From NCBI GenBank assembly GCA_023052935.1, contig CM041292.1:204375799-204439798 (forward strand): a stretch of 64,000 nt of DNA, given 5' to 3'. The position numbers were made by a program, and so were the translations under genes. Shown here piece by piece: positions 12,838 through 23,355 of the stretch. Each line of letters starts with the position of its first letter. The stretch's first letter is position 1. Source of the DNA: Piezodorus guildinii. Its lineage: Eukaryota > Arthropoda > Insecta > Hemiptera > Pentatomidae. The notes under the pieces are model-generated. The model did no database searches, had not been told where the DNA came from, and was given only the letters and a program-made list of their open reading frames with translations.

Positions 12838-13003
12838 GTAATGCATCATAATTAAATAAAATAGGCGTGAAGTTAATTATCAGTATCCAACTTTTAATTT
12901 TGAAGCAAAAATATAAATTCGCAATATCTGACCGAAACTAATATTGATAGACAAAATTAATATTGAATTATAAAAAAATAACAAATGTTTTATAAATTAT
13001 TAC

Positions 13004-13837
13004 TTTCACTTACCTATATATAAAATATATAGTAAGGGGAAGTATTGCGATCGTGAAAATTTTCGAATTCCAGTTTTCGACGGAAATACACGTTTCAAGG
13101 ACTCCTGAGTATAAATGACCATAATATAAATGACTCCTGAGTATAAAGTCCCGACAAAAGGTCTGTGTGTCTGTGCGTCCTTGTGCGTGGTAAGTCGTAT
13201 CAAACTGAAATTTCATATTTAAGACAACTATACGCCCCAGATGTTACAGCAACTTTTTCATCAAAATCACCTAACAAGAAGAGCTATTTTAAACAAATCA
13301 TTTTCCACCTTTTTACGATTTTCTCAAAAATGGCTCTAACGATTTTGATTCAACTCGCTATATTGATGTAAAATTTAATGAGCTTTAATATCATTTAGGT
13401 TTCATTCTGATTGAAATAGTCTGACAGGGCCTAAATGCCGATAGTTTAAATTTTCTTCCTCAAAACTACCTTTAATTTTGTACATTCCAAAAGACTAACC
13501 ATATCTTCTTAATTACATTGATGAAAGAAAGATAAATGTACATACAAGTTGGACAAATTTGATGACCAACTAAAGGATATAAGAGGTAAACTATTTTTTA
13601 ACGTAATTTTTGGTTTACTGATAATGAGAACAGTAATATAGACGTATAATATACCTTTGGAAAGAGAAATTGACAATTTAATATAGTTATATTATTTAAT
13701 CTAAATCATATGTTTCCAACGAAAATAAATACACGTTTAATTAAAAAAAAAAAACTTCAAATATTTTTCAAATTGAAGTATATTTAACAGTTTCTAAAAG
13801 TCGAGATAATTGAAAGTCGTATGTTTCCCGCACCAGA
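13004..13837 (-). mobile_element. HINE-like element, diverged full-length copy
   Basis: Plus strand starts ACTTTCACTTACC, has the hairpin TATATATAAAATATATA, and ends ...TTTCCCGCACCAGA before TTTTTT. It has a duplicated 'CTCCTGAGTATAAATGACC' segment at about 13102-13146 and no (GT)n longer than about three units. It is clearly older than most copies. Confidence 0.8.
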
Positions 13838-14351
13838 TTTTTTCGAAATTAGAAACTAAAGTGAAATCGTTTTGATGATAATCGAAATATTTAAAAAAAA
13901 AAAAAGATGATTACAGGAACAGTTTTGCATGTAACTGAACGTAATGGTCCAATTTTAAGTGTTAAATTACAAGATATAAACAAAACATAGCATGTTGAAA
14001 GTAATTTAGATGTGCTGAATCATGATAAAAAGTAAGCGACTATAATAAGCATTGTGTAATAAGAAAGAGCATACGGAGATAGGATCGCAACAGGTACCGC
14101 GTACCACACCATTGTCTACGTCCTTCATCCCTACCTCAATAATGGCGGCCACTTTGAGCAACGAGTCTTTTTGCTATAGCACAAGGTTATATATCTAGAG
14201 GCTGGACGAAATGCATCGTCTACACGCGATACCTCATTTAAATAGAAAAGGAAGTAAAAATGGCAAACCATTTGCAGGAAAATATGTCCATCATAATGCA
14301 AACATCGATAACAGTCATAGTAGATTTCAGAAAAACTAAGAGCAAAAATAA
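13838..14351. other. Unassigned sequence
   Basis: AT-rich to about 14050, then a GC-richer patch at about 14080-14230. No frame gives a recognisable product. Confidence 0.3.
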
Positions 14352-14836
14352 TTATAATAATAACAGGCCTACCGAACTCGAAGGTTCGATGCCGATACCA
14401 CCAAATTCCGCCTACAAAGACTCGTCCAATGATCACCGTTCAAGCCCAAGTTCCCGAGATCAGCCTTAACGCAATCCTCTCATTGACGCTTCGGCCCATT
14501 CGAGCCTCCGCGATGCTATCAAATTAATTATATTAACAGGACACAAGCTCTGCAATTCCGTGTTGTGCAACGTTCTAAACTCCCCAGTGGCCTCATCTCT
14601 CTTCGGACCAAATATTTTACGCAGTACATTATTTTCGAAAACCTTAAGCCGTTGTTCATCCTTCAAAGTAAGCGGCCACGTTTCACATCCGTAAAGAACC
14701 GTTGGAAGAATAATAGTTTTATAAATTCTAACTTTTAAGGATTTAGATAGAAGCCGCGAGCTAAGTAATTTAGCAACTGAATAATAACACGCATTTCCCA
14801 TCTTTAAACGAGAATTTCTCCCTGGATTTCATTTTT
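14352..14836 (-). pseudogene. LINE-B 3' part (left of a nested HINE insertion)
   Basis: The frame 14466-14801 reads MGNACYYSVAKLLSSRLLSKSLKVRIYKTIILPTVLYGCETWPLTLKD... in the tail of the LINE-B polyprotein. About 100 bp are deleted at about 14485-14490. The element continues at 15755 on the other side of the HINE-like insertion. Its 3' end is an (ATT)n-type tail at 14348-14362. Confidence 0.8.
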
Positions 14837-15754
14837 ACTTTCACTTACTATATATAGTAAGGAAAGTATTGCGATCGTGAAAATTTTCGAATTCCAGTTT
14901 TCAACGGAAATACACGTTTTAGGATCCCCTGAGTCCAAATAACCAAGTCCCGCAAAAAGGTCTGTGTGTGTGTGTGTGTGTCTGTGTGTGTGTGTGTGTG
15001 TGTGGTAACTCCCGGGCGGAAACGGTAAGTCCTATGAAACTGAAATTTCATATTTAAGACAACTATACGCCCGAGACGTGACAAAACTTTTTTCATCAAA
15101 ATGAGCTTACCAGAAGAGGCACTTTATACCATGCATTTTGCACCTTTTTTCGATTTTCTCAAAAACGGTTCCGACGATTTTGATTAAACTCGCTATATCG
15201 ATGTAAAATTTAATGGGCTTTAATATCATGTAGGTTTTATTTGGATAAAAATGGTCTGACAGGGCTTAAATGCCGATATTTTAAATTTTCTTCCCCTAAA
15301 GTACCTTTAAATTTTTAGATTCAATAATAATAACTAGATCATCTTGTTAGCGCTGATGAAAAACAGGTAAATATATAAATTGAATAAATTCGATACCCAA
15401 CTAAAGGAGAAAACAGAAAAAATATATTTTTAATGAAATTTTTCGTTTTTGAACATAAGAGCAGTAATATACATGTATGATATACCGTTGGAAAGCTAAA
15501 GATTTTAGAAAAAATATCATCTCATACACAAGCTTTTAGAAGTTAATCGAGAGTGATGAGAAGAAGATAAAACTAACTGATTATTTTAGATAATAATATA
15601 ATAGATTTTTTAATAAAACACATGTTTCTATATAAATTCAATTTGATTAATTCCTTAATAGTTTCACGTATTTTTATCTCTAACTGTATTTGAAAATTCT
15701 TTCATTGATTTTAAAAATCGAGGTAAGTGAAAGTCGTGTGTTGCCCGCACCAGA
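14837..15754 (-). mobile_element. HINE-like element, full length, nested in LINE-B
   Basis: One of the best copies: ACTTTCACTTACTATATATAG at the left, (GT)n at 14962-15003, and ...GTTGCCCGCACCAGA at the right. It splits a LINE-B copy inside the run CATTTTTTCT (compare 3920-3940 and 57260-57280), with five T on the left and six on the right. This gives a direct occupied/empty-site comparison. Confidence 0.9.
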
Positions 15755-16048
15755 TTTTTTCTGTTATAATTGAACCTAAATACTTAAATTTCTCTACGTG
15801 TTCAAAAGTATGCCCTGATATATCAATATCATCAAGACCGCCACCATTTCTGCTACTAATCATATATTTCGTCTTATCGGTATTTATATCGAGTCCTTTT
15901 TCTTTACAGGTTTTTATTAACGCACTTGTATTTAGTTGTATAGTTTCCGTGTCTTCCTTTAGCAGTACCAAATCATCGGCGTATCCCAGAACCGGAATTT
16001 TATCACGCAGATTTAAACCTTTCTCCGTACACGTCACCTTTTCTAAAA
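15755..16048 (-). pseudogene. LINE-B RT fragment (right of the nested insertion)
   Basis: The minus-strand frame includes VTCTEKGLNLRDKIPVLGYA-DDLVLL, the YADD catalytic motif, and FEHVEKFKYLGSIIT, collinear with the part left of 14836. Truncated upstream at about 16048. Confidence 0.8.
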
Positions 16049-16327
16049 AAAAATTATAATATCTGAATAAACATTCCTTCAATTTTATTATAATTAAAAC
16101 ATGTAATGGAAAGACTGCAATTCCAAAAATCTGATGTAGGTTTCAGGACTGAAATGTTATAGATATTAATAAAGGTGGTAAAGAAAGAATTAGCATTTAT
16201 ATTTAAAAATAATAATTCAACCATGAAATTTGAAAAAAAAAAAAAAATTCCATAAAATATATATTTTATTAGATGAACTAAGTACAGATAAAAAGCGCTA
16301 GACTATTGTTCTCAGGGTTGTCCGAAC
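16049..16327. other. Unassigned AT-rich spacer
   Basis: Nothing recognisable; an A run lies at about 16232-16248. Confidence 0.4.
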
Positions 16328-16331
16328 GACG

Positions 16332-17158
16332 CACGGTGGAAAATATGACCGATTTAGGTGGACAAAATTCTGAAACTTGTCAATATATAACCTTTGGGGT
16401 CCCAGATAACGGGAAATAATATGAAAACTAATTGATTTTGTGACACGATTGGTGAGCGTACAGTGGTCAAACATCACATTTATTTGGTAAAATCTGAGAC
16501 TTCACTACATTTTAAGTTTGAAGTTCCGAAATTCGGGAAAAATAATACAAAAAATTAAATTATGGCTCGAAGTTGTTGAAACCTGCTAATAGATGTATTT
16601 TATATCATTTAGGAAATTCTTTAAATTATAGATTGCAATACTTTTGATTCGGAGTGTTTGGTCTGAAAAAAAATTATGTATCGACCAAACGCAAAAAATC
16701 GCAAAAATTCTTTGTGATATTTAAATACTAGAAGGATTGATGAAACAAATCCTACAAATAAATCCTTGGAGTAACTTGAGGGTTATATAGTTTTTCGTTA
16801 TTGAATAGGGGCATACATTTACAAATTGATAAATTAACTCTACAGGTGAGGTTGCAATGTATATTCAATAACGAGTTTGGAAAGAAAATGTCTTACCTGT
16901 CTCAGCAATGACCATTGTTAAATAAAAGCAAAAAGACTTTGAGCTAAACACAATAAATGGCCATCGAATAAAGATAATCCCACTGCCGGTTTTTAGGCAC
17001 TTGTGCGAACAGAAATGGTTCAATCATTTACTATTTATTGGTAAACACGGTATGGCAGGAAATATTAGTATTAGGGGTCTTGCGAACTAATAATAAAAAG
17101 GTGAAGCACTGCAAAATTCTACTTTTGTCCGCCTAAATTGGTGATTTTGCCCACTGTG
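16332..17158. mobile_element. Transib-like non-autonomous DNA element
   Basis: The left end CACGGTGGAAAATATGACCG and the reversed right end CACAGTGGGCAAAATCACCA are imperfect inverted repeats over about 36-40 bp. Both continue ATTTAGG(T/C)GGACAAAA. The flanks are CGACG (16327-16331) and CGGCG (17159-17163), close to a 5-bp target duplication. A CAC-RGTG start resembling the RAG heptamer CACAGTG and a GC-rich CGNCG-type target are features I associate with Transib transposons. No transposase frame lies in the ~830-bp interior, so it is non-autonomous. Assignment is by termini only. Confidence 0.6.
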
Positions 17159-17187
17159 CGGCGGTCAAAGCTGAATAATCCATTATT

Positions 17188-17390
17188 CTGTTTTTTCAGC
17201 CTGGGGGAAACCCTGTGTTAGGGACACCCAGCATTTATAAAATACGTAACCGAAAAATGGACGGAAAAACCTGGCGGTTAAGTTTGATTGGTAGCCCAAC
17301 CCTAATCAAATCACGACTCTTTGGCCAAGAAACAGAACGGAGTATCACTGTAAGATCGGTATTCAAGGGAATGTGCAAAATTCATTATAT
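17188..17390 (+). mobile_element. tRNA-derived SINE family 1, diverged body
   Basis: Contains the family body in order: TTCAGCCTGGGGG, AACCTGGCGGTTAAG, CCTAATCA and TTGGCCAAGAAACAG. The tRNA-like head and tail are missing. Best compared with 20950-21150. Confidence 0.55.
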
Positions 17391-17899
17391 AAACTATGTA
17401 TAAACTTGCAGTTAATTGGCACTATTCCAAATATGTAATTTTTAATTGCTATCATTTTATATTAAAAAAGTATTTTTACTTTAGATTTTTTTTCATATCA
17501 TCTGTTTTACAGAATTTTCTTTTTATTTATTTATTATTATTTTATTTTTTTACTGTTTCTAATCTTAACGAAAGGGAAACACGAGACATAGATTTCTATT
17601 GGGAGAAGGCTCATAAATATATTGAGAAGACATTTATAAATCTAGATAAGGAACCATAAATAAAGACCATGATAAAGATATTCCTATAAATGATCACAGC
17701 GGCCATTATTCTTTATAGTTCAATATTTATCGAAAAACCTAAATCTTTATTTTATTTTATTTTTTTTCCCGAGGAATTTTTCTGAAAGGCAAGCGAGATA
17801 GGACCCGGGACTTGAAACGGATGTATGAATAACAAAAATGTGATGTTTATTTATTACAGTTCTTTTCAGAAAAAAGAAAATGGAAAACAAATAAATGGA

Positions 17900-18043
17900 A
17901 ACAATAGCTGTTGCATAAACATAATTTATAATAAATAATAAGTACATAACAATAGCTGTTGCATAAACATAATTTATAATAAATAATAAGTACATAACAA
18001 TAGCTGTTGCATAAACATAATTTATAATAAATAATAAGTACAT
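17900..18043. repeat. 48-bp tandem triplication
   Basis: Three near-perfect copies of a 48-bp unit beginning AACAATAGCTGTTGCATAAA (starts at 17900, 17948 and 17996). The sister repeat at 24.5 kb has one unit, so this is a local expansion. Confidence 0.9.
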
Positions 18044-18094
18044 AATGAGTAATAAGTATAACCAGTTTATGCTTGGACATGGCTCAGTAATGCC

Positions 18095-18125
18095 CTGATG
18101 ATGGCTCATAAGCTAGAGCCGAAAC
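18095..18125 (+). ncRNA. Hammerhead-like core (single)
   Basis: CTGATGA, an extra T, stem II GGCTC/GAGCC (5 bp) and GAAACGTC. Flanks: AATGCC before and GCAAAATT after, which can pair as stem I if one C is bulged. The truncated sister copy is at 24442-24471, minus strand. Confidence 0.55.
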
Positions 18126-18145
18126 GTCGCAAAATTAAAAAAAAA

Positions 18146-18891
18146 TCTGGTGCGAGCAACACACGACTTTCACTTACCTCCAATTTTAAAATCAAAGAAA
18201 GAATTTTCAAATACAGTTAGAGATAAAAATACGTGAAATTATTAAGGAATTAATCGAATTGAATATAGAAACATGTGTTTTATTAAAAAATCTATTATAT
18301 TATTATCTAAAATAATCAGTTAGTTTTATGTTCATTTCATCACTCTCTATCAACTTTTAAAAGCTTGTGTATGAGATGATATTTTTTCTAAAATCTTTAG
18401 CTTTCCAACGGTATATCATACATGTATATTACTGCTCTTATGTTCAAAAACGAAAAATGGCATTAAAAAAATATTTTTTCTGTTTTCTCCTTTAGTTGGG
18501 TATCGAATTTATTCAATTTATATATTTACCTGTTTTTCATCAGCGTTAACAAGATAATCTAGTTATTATTATTGAATCTACAAAATTAAAGGTACTTTAG
18601 GGGAAGACAATTTAAAATATCGGCATTTAAGCCCTGTCAGACCATTTTTATCCAAATAAAACCTACATGATATTAAAGCCCAATAAATTTTACATCGATA
18701 TAGCGAGTTTAATCAAAATCGTCGGAACCGTTTTTAAGAAAATCGAAAAAAGGTGCAAAATGCATAGTATAAAGTGCCTCTTCTGGTAAGCCCATTTTGA
18801 TGAAAAAAGTTTTGTCACGTCTCGGGCGTATAGTTGTCTTAAATATGAAATTTCAGTTTCATAGGACTCACCGTTTCCGCCCGGGAGTTAC

Positions 18892-18930
<39 letters not shown>

Positions 18931-19056
18931 ACCTTTTTGCGGGACTTGGTTATTTGGACTCAGGGGACCCTAAAACGTGTATTTCCGTTTAAAACTGGAA
19001 TTCGAAAATTTTCACGATCGCAATACTTCCCCTAACTATATGTAGTAAGTGAAAGT
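18146..19056 (+). mobile_element. HINE-like element, full length
   Basis: A good reference copy: TCTGGTGCGAGCAACACACG start, ACTTTCACTTAC at 18166-18177, (CA)n at 18893-18926, AGACCTTTTTGCGGGACTTGG, then CTAACTATATGTAGTAAGTGAAAGT. The hairpin has two mismatches. 911 bp, non-coding. Confidence 0.9.
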
Positions 19057-19663
19057 AATATTTAAAAAAAATATTGACTCCTGATTATTCCACCAATAAT
19101 AGTGTCTACAGTCGACTATACATCCTCAATACAACAGATAAATGCTAATGTCATGGCGTATGCAATATTTTCGTTATAAAATAAACTATGCACATATGAG
19201 GGTTTTGATAAAATTAGCTAGCGGATACAGATTGCACAAAAGGAAACAATGTCCCCGGGCGTGATGCATTGGAACAACTTCATCATATTCATAATTTATC
19301 ATTCCTTATCTCGATGCAGATATCTCACAGTCCAATATAACGTTTATCAAGCGCTTTGCTTGCTAGCATACATTTTTTAAAAAATATTATAAGATGGAAA
19401 AATATTTATAACATCTAAAGGAAAAAACTTAAAAAAAAAACAGTCAGGGACGTACGGTAACAAATTTCCGGACGTACAAGGCTCGAATTCTTAAAAAAAA
19501 AAATTATTATTTATGGAGATATATTACAATTTGTTTCTGAATGAACATTAGTAATAGTAAATAAAACGAGACCACATTCACACAATATATTCAGAAAACA
19601 ATGATAAAATCAAATTATATAAAAAAAAACAAAAAAAAAAAACCTGTACCACTACAACCCATG
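19057..19663. other. Unassigned AT-rich stretch
   Basis: No gene seen. A short segment (ACAGTCGACTATACATCCTC, near 19105) recurs at about 46100 next to a mariner end, so it may belong to an unrecognised repeat. Confidence 0.35.
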
Positions 19664-19933
19664 AAGGGTATTGGGCTCAGTACATATAGAGATTCGTACT
19701 GGTTCTAGGCCAACGGCAGTGCAATGAAGTGATCAGGCCTTAATCGCGCTCAGCCGCCAGGTTTTTCCCCAATTATTTTGGATACCCACTTTATAGAGGC
19801 TGGGTCTCCATACCCTAGGGTCGCCCCCCGACTGAATCAACAGAATAAATAATATTCTGCCACAGCCGGGATTCGAACCCAGGACCCGGAGCACAGCAGA
19901 CTAGCGCTCTATCCACTAGACCACGCCGCTCCC
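19664..19933 (-). mobile_element. tRNA-derived SINE family 1, complete
   Basis: Minus-strand copy of the element at 20877. The plus strand ends ...GACCACGCCGCTCCC, the inverse of the SINE start, with the B box inverse GGATTCGAACC-like at about 19869. Its 3' tail is poly-T in SINE orientation (the A runs at 19621-19663 on this strand). Confidence 0.85.
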
Positions 19934-20312
19934 TTCAAATTATATAAAATATAATATAAATACAAAAAACCAACAAGCTATAATTGAGATAAATACAAAT
20001 GAATGGAAAAAAGAAGTGAGAAAAACATTGACATCATACACACAATCACATATAAAAAAAAAATTTAAGTAAAAAAAAAAAACAGGTTTGTTTCTCATTT
20101 CTCAGAATTTTTTTATAACCCTTAAACACAATTCTCTTAGTTTTTAATTATTATTACTAACTTTTTTAAGTTCTGCAAATTGGAGAACCATTATTATTAG
20201 CAATCATCACCTACAACTATAAACATTGAAACAAGGACTTTCTCTAAATTGTAATTTTATTGTAACTTATTTATTTACTTGTTTTTAGAGATGGACTCTT
20301 TCAATTATCATT
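19934..20312. other. Unassigned AT-rich stretch
   Basis: Nothing recognisable apart from short A runs. Confidence 0.4.
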
Positions 20313-20474
20313 GGGGCCACCAGTGGTGTAGTGGCTAGCATAACAGCCTTCTATGCCCAAGGTCAAGGCTCCAAATCAGGCAGGAAAAATCCTTGGTTAT
20401 GCCAACCTTAGAGGGACGTAAAAGGTTTGTATCGAGCCTGTGCCATGTGAGGTACTCTTTTAAGATCCCTATCC
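20313..20474 (+). mobile_element. tRNA-derived SINE family 2, 3'-truncated
   Basis: A box TGGTGTAGTGG (20324-20334) matches TRGYNNARNNG exactly. The B-box region is degenerate. The body continues TACTCTTTTAAGATCCCTATCC, where a HINE-like element interrupts it. Confidence 0.75.
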
Positions 20475-20481
20475 AAAAAAA

Positions 20482-21678
20482 TTTGGTGCACGCAACACAG
20501 GGCTTTCACTTACCTCCATAATTTATATCAATTCAAGATTTTTTAAACAAATTTGTAAACGAAAATAAACTGTTAAAGAATTATGTAAATTGGATTTTAA
20601 TAGAAACATGTGTTTTATTAAATAATCTATTATATTATTATCTACGACAATCAGTTTGTTTTATCGGCTTATCATTACTCTCCGATAACTTTGACAATAG
20701 TATATATAATATAATATTTATTCTAAAATCTTTAGCTTTCCAACGGGATATTACTGTTCTCAAGTATATAAAAATAACATTGCATTAAATAAAAAATTTA
20801 GTTGGATATCGAATTCGTTCACCTTATATATTTACAAAATTAAAACAAACAAAATTATTAAAAATCTTGAATTTTGGGGAGCGGCGTGGTCTAGTGGATA
20901 GAGCAATAGTCTGCTGTGCTCCGGGTCCTGGGTTCGAATCCCGGCTGTGGCAGAAATATTATTTATTCTGTTAATTCAGTCGGGGGGCGACCCTAGGGTA
21001 TGGAGACCCTCCTGGGGCAGACCCAGCCTCTATAAAGTGGGTACCCAAATTAATTGGGGAAAAACCTGGCGGCTGAGCGTGGTTAAGGCCTAATCACCTC
21101 ATTGCACTGCCGTTGGCCTAGAAACAGTACGAATCTCTATATGTACTGAGCCCAAGACCCTTCATGGGTTGTAGTGGTACAGGTTTTTTTTTTTTTTTTT
21201 TATATATTTACAGTTTTTATCAATTGTAACAAGATGATATGGTTATTTTCATAGAATCTACAAAATTAAAAGTTCTTTAGAATAAGAAATTTTGAAATAT
21301 CGGCATTTAAACCCTGTCAGACAATTTCAATGAGAATGAAACGTAAATGATATTAAAGCCCGTTTAATATACATCGACATAGTGAGTTTAATCAAAATCG
21401 TTAGAACCGTTGCTCTTCTGTTTAGCTGATTTTGATGAAAACGTTTTTGTTACACCTCGAGCGTTTAGTTGTCTTAAATATGAAATTTCAGTTCCAAAGG
21501 ACTTTAAATTTACGCGCGGGAGTTACCACACACACACACACACACACACACAGACATTTGGGTGGGACTTGGTCATTTGGACTCAGGAGACCCTAAAAGT
21601 ATGAAAACTGGAATTCGAAAATTTTCACGATCGCAATATTTCCCTTACTATATATATCATATATAGTAAAGTGAAACT
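20482..21678 (+). mobile_element. HINE-like element interrupted by a SINE
   Basis: Old copy: TTTGGTGCACGCAACACAGG start, (CA)n at 21527-21552, end TATATATCATATATAGTAAAGTGAAACT. A family 1 SINE plus flanking bases (20837-21199) sits in the middle, with TTATATATTTACA on both sides (20824-20836 and 21200-21212). Confidence 0.8.
20877..21199 (+). mobile_element. tRNA-derived SINE family 1, complete, poly-T tail
   Basis: A box TGGTCTAGTGG (20887-20897) and B box GGTTCGAATCC (20931-20941) form an intact pol III promoter in a tRNA-like head. A ~230-bp body follows (GGGGCGACCCTAGGGTATGG..., AACCTGGCGGCTGAGCG) and the element ends GTAGTGGTACAGG plus 19-20 T. The 13-bp direct repeat around the insertion supports LINE-mediated retrotransposition. 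About 40 extra bases lie between the left repeat and the head. Confidence 0.9.
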
Positions 21679-21846
21679 AAAAAAACCTATAAAGTAGTTT
21701 ACAAATAGCCAAATAAATATTTTTTAAATAATTAACAGTACGTTAAAACTTATTATACATAAATATTTGGGTTGTTGTTTAGTCATTTCTCTTTCGATTG
21801 CATGACAATCATGACTCAGGGGTACTCCGTACCTCCACCGAACAAT

Positions 21847-21882
21847 CAGATCCCCAACTTGCAGGAACAAGTTGGGGATCTG
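21847..21882. repeat. Perfect 15-bp inverted repeat
   Basis: CAGATCCCCAACTTG and CAAGTTGGGGATCTG around a 6-bp loop. It lies exactly at the 5' boundary of the following LINE fragment; the right arm is LINE coding sequence (TSWGSDR). Confidence 0.9.
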
Positions 21883-23230
21883 ACCGAACTAGATTACTTA
21901 AGATATACCAATGTATCGTCGAATCCAAACTTGATCATGCCAGTCCTGTGTACGGGTCAGCAAAATCAAGAATTTTAACACAACTGGACACAATCCACCA
22001 CACAGGCCTCCGGATTGCTATTGGTGCCTTCAGGACAAGTCCAGTGCTTAGCCTGTGTGCAGAATCAGGAATTCCACCACTTAAGTTCAGGCGTCTGCAA
22101 TTAGCATGTAATTATATCTCATCACTGGCCACACAACCCGATAACCCTGCCTACAAATATATATACCAAGCCAAGTACAAAATAGTTTATCAGAATAATC
22201 CGAGCAAACCAGCACCATTAGGAATAAGATCGAGGGCTTACATCGAAGAACTTATTCACATGCATCTCAATAAGACAACAGAAACAATAGAAGCACCATG
22301 GGACCAAACAGTACCAAGAACAAACTTAACTCTGACTAAGTATAACAAAACTGACACACCGCACTATGTACTAAGAGAAAAATACAATGAAATTATATGT
22401 GATCATTCAGATTACACAAAAATATTCACAGACGGCTCCAAAATAAATGATCAAGTTGGGCTGTCTATTGTTACACCCGTAAGTATCCTTAAATTTAAAC
22501 TGCCTAACCTAAGTAGCGTATATACTGCGGAACTTGTAGCAATATTAAATGCACTTGAATTCATTAGGTCACGTGATAAGTCAAATTTCGTTATATGCAC
22601 CGATTCCCTATCCGCCCTTAAGAGCCTTCATAATATTTGCATTGATAACCCACTAATTAATAAGATCAGAAAATATGTGGGAGATTTAAAAATACTGAAA
22701 AAATAACTAGTGTTCTTGTGGATTCCATCCCACGTAGGCATTGATGGCAATGAGGAAGCGGATCGGGCTGCGAAAGAAGCTGCATTGTCAAACGTCCAAA
22801 TCCACCCAACTTACATCAAGGAAGACGTAAAAAATTACCTTAAGGTCAAAATATATCAGGCATGGGAACAGATGTGGTCGGAACTTGACAACACCAATAA
22901 ATTAAGAAATATCAAGCAATCGCCTGATCCATGGAATACATCATTGCGAAGTAATCGCCGCGAGGAAACTGCTTTGGCGAGACTTCGCATAGGACATAGC
23001 AGACTCACACATCTCCATCTCATCCTCAGGCAGCCCGTACCAATGTGTGACTTGTGTAGAGTGCCTCTCTCAATAAAACACATAATTGAGAACTGCCCCA
23101 AATTTCATGTACAAGTGGATAAACTTAACCTAGCTAGATCGTTGAGTGAGAGCTTGAAGGACTCTAGTGAAACAGTTAGTTCACTGATTAGGTTCGTCAA
23201 AGAATGTTCTCTGCTCCCGGAACTATAAGA
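21866..23230 (+). pseudogene. I-type LINE ORF2 C-terminus with RNase H domain
   Basis: The frame 21798-22706 and its in-frame continuation 22707-23228, separated by one TAA (22704-22706), form the region after RT followed by an RNase H domain. Visible: WGSDRTRLLKIYQCIVESKL, GAFRTSPVLSLCAESG, then KIFTDGSK (Asp 212 of the first frame), TAELVAILNALEF (Glu 245), ICTDSLSALKSL (Asp 269) and, after the stop, WIPSHVGIDGNEEADRAAKE with the final His/Asp. A Cys-rich end (CDLCRVPLSIKHIIENC) closes it. RNase H would remove RNA from the cDNA hybrid during target-primed reverse transcription. The RT and endonuclease are absent. Confidence 0.9.
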
Positions 23231-23280
23231 AAAAAAAAATAAAGAAAGAAAGAAAACAAAAAAATAATAGTAGTAATAAA

Positions 23281-23352
<72 letters not shown>
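23231..23352. repeat. A-rich tail and (TA)n microsatellite
   Basis: A-rich 3' end of the I-type LINE, then about 50 bp of TA. The minus-strand IYIYIY/FFFFYYYY frame is spurious. Confidence 0.9.

Positions 23353-23355
<3 letters not shown>

Larger units (their letters stand above)
17542..18130 (+). repeat. Hammerhead-bearing repeat, copy 1
   Basis: About 590 bp repeated in inverse orientation at 24442-24919. Its right end holds a hammerhead-like core and is followed within 20 bp by a HINE-like element. It contains a 48-bp triplication absent from the other copy. No protein family was recognised; the NYVYATAIV frames on the minus strand come from the 48-bp unit. Confidence 0.75.

Noticed and set aside
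17747..18109. 120-codon frame with NYVYATAIV repeats as a membrane protein
   Set aside because: It is the translation of a 48-bp tandem triplication inside a repeat; the sister repeat lacks the expansion.
20877..20945. tRNA gene
   Set aside because: A and B boxes are present but no cloverleaf or acceptor stem; the head is fused to a SINE body and repeated elsewhere.
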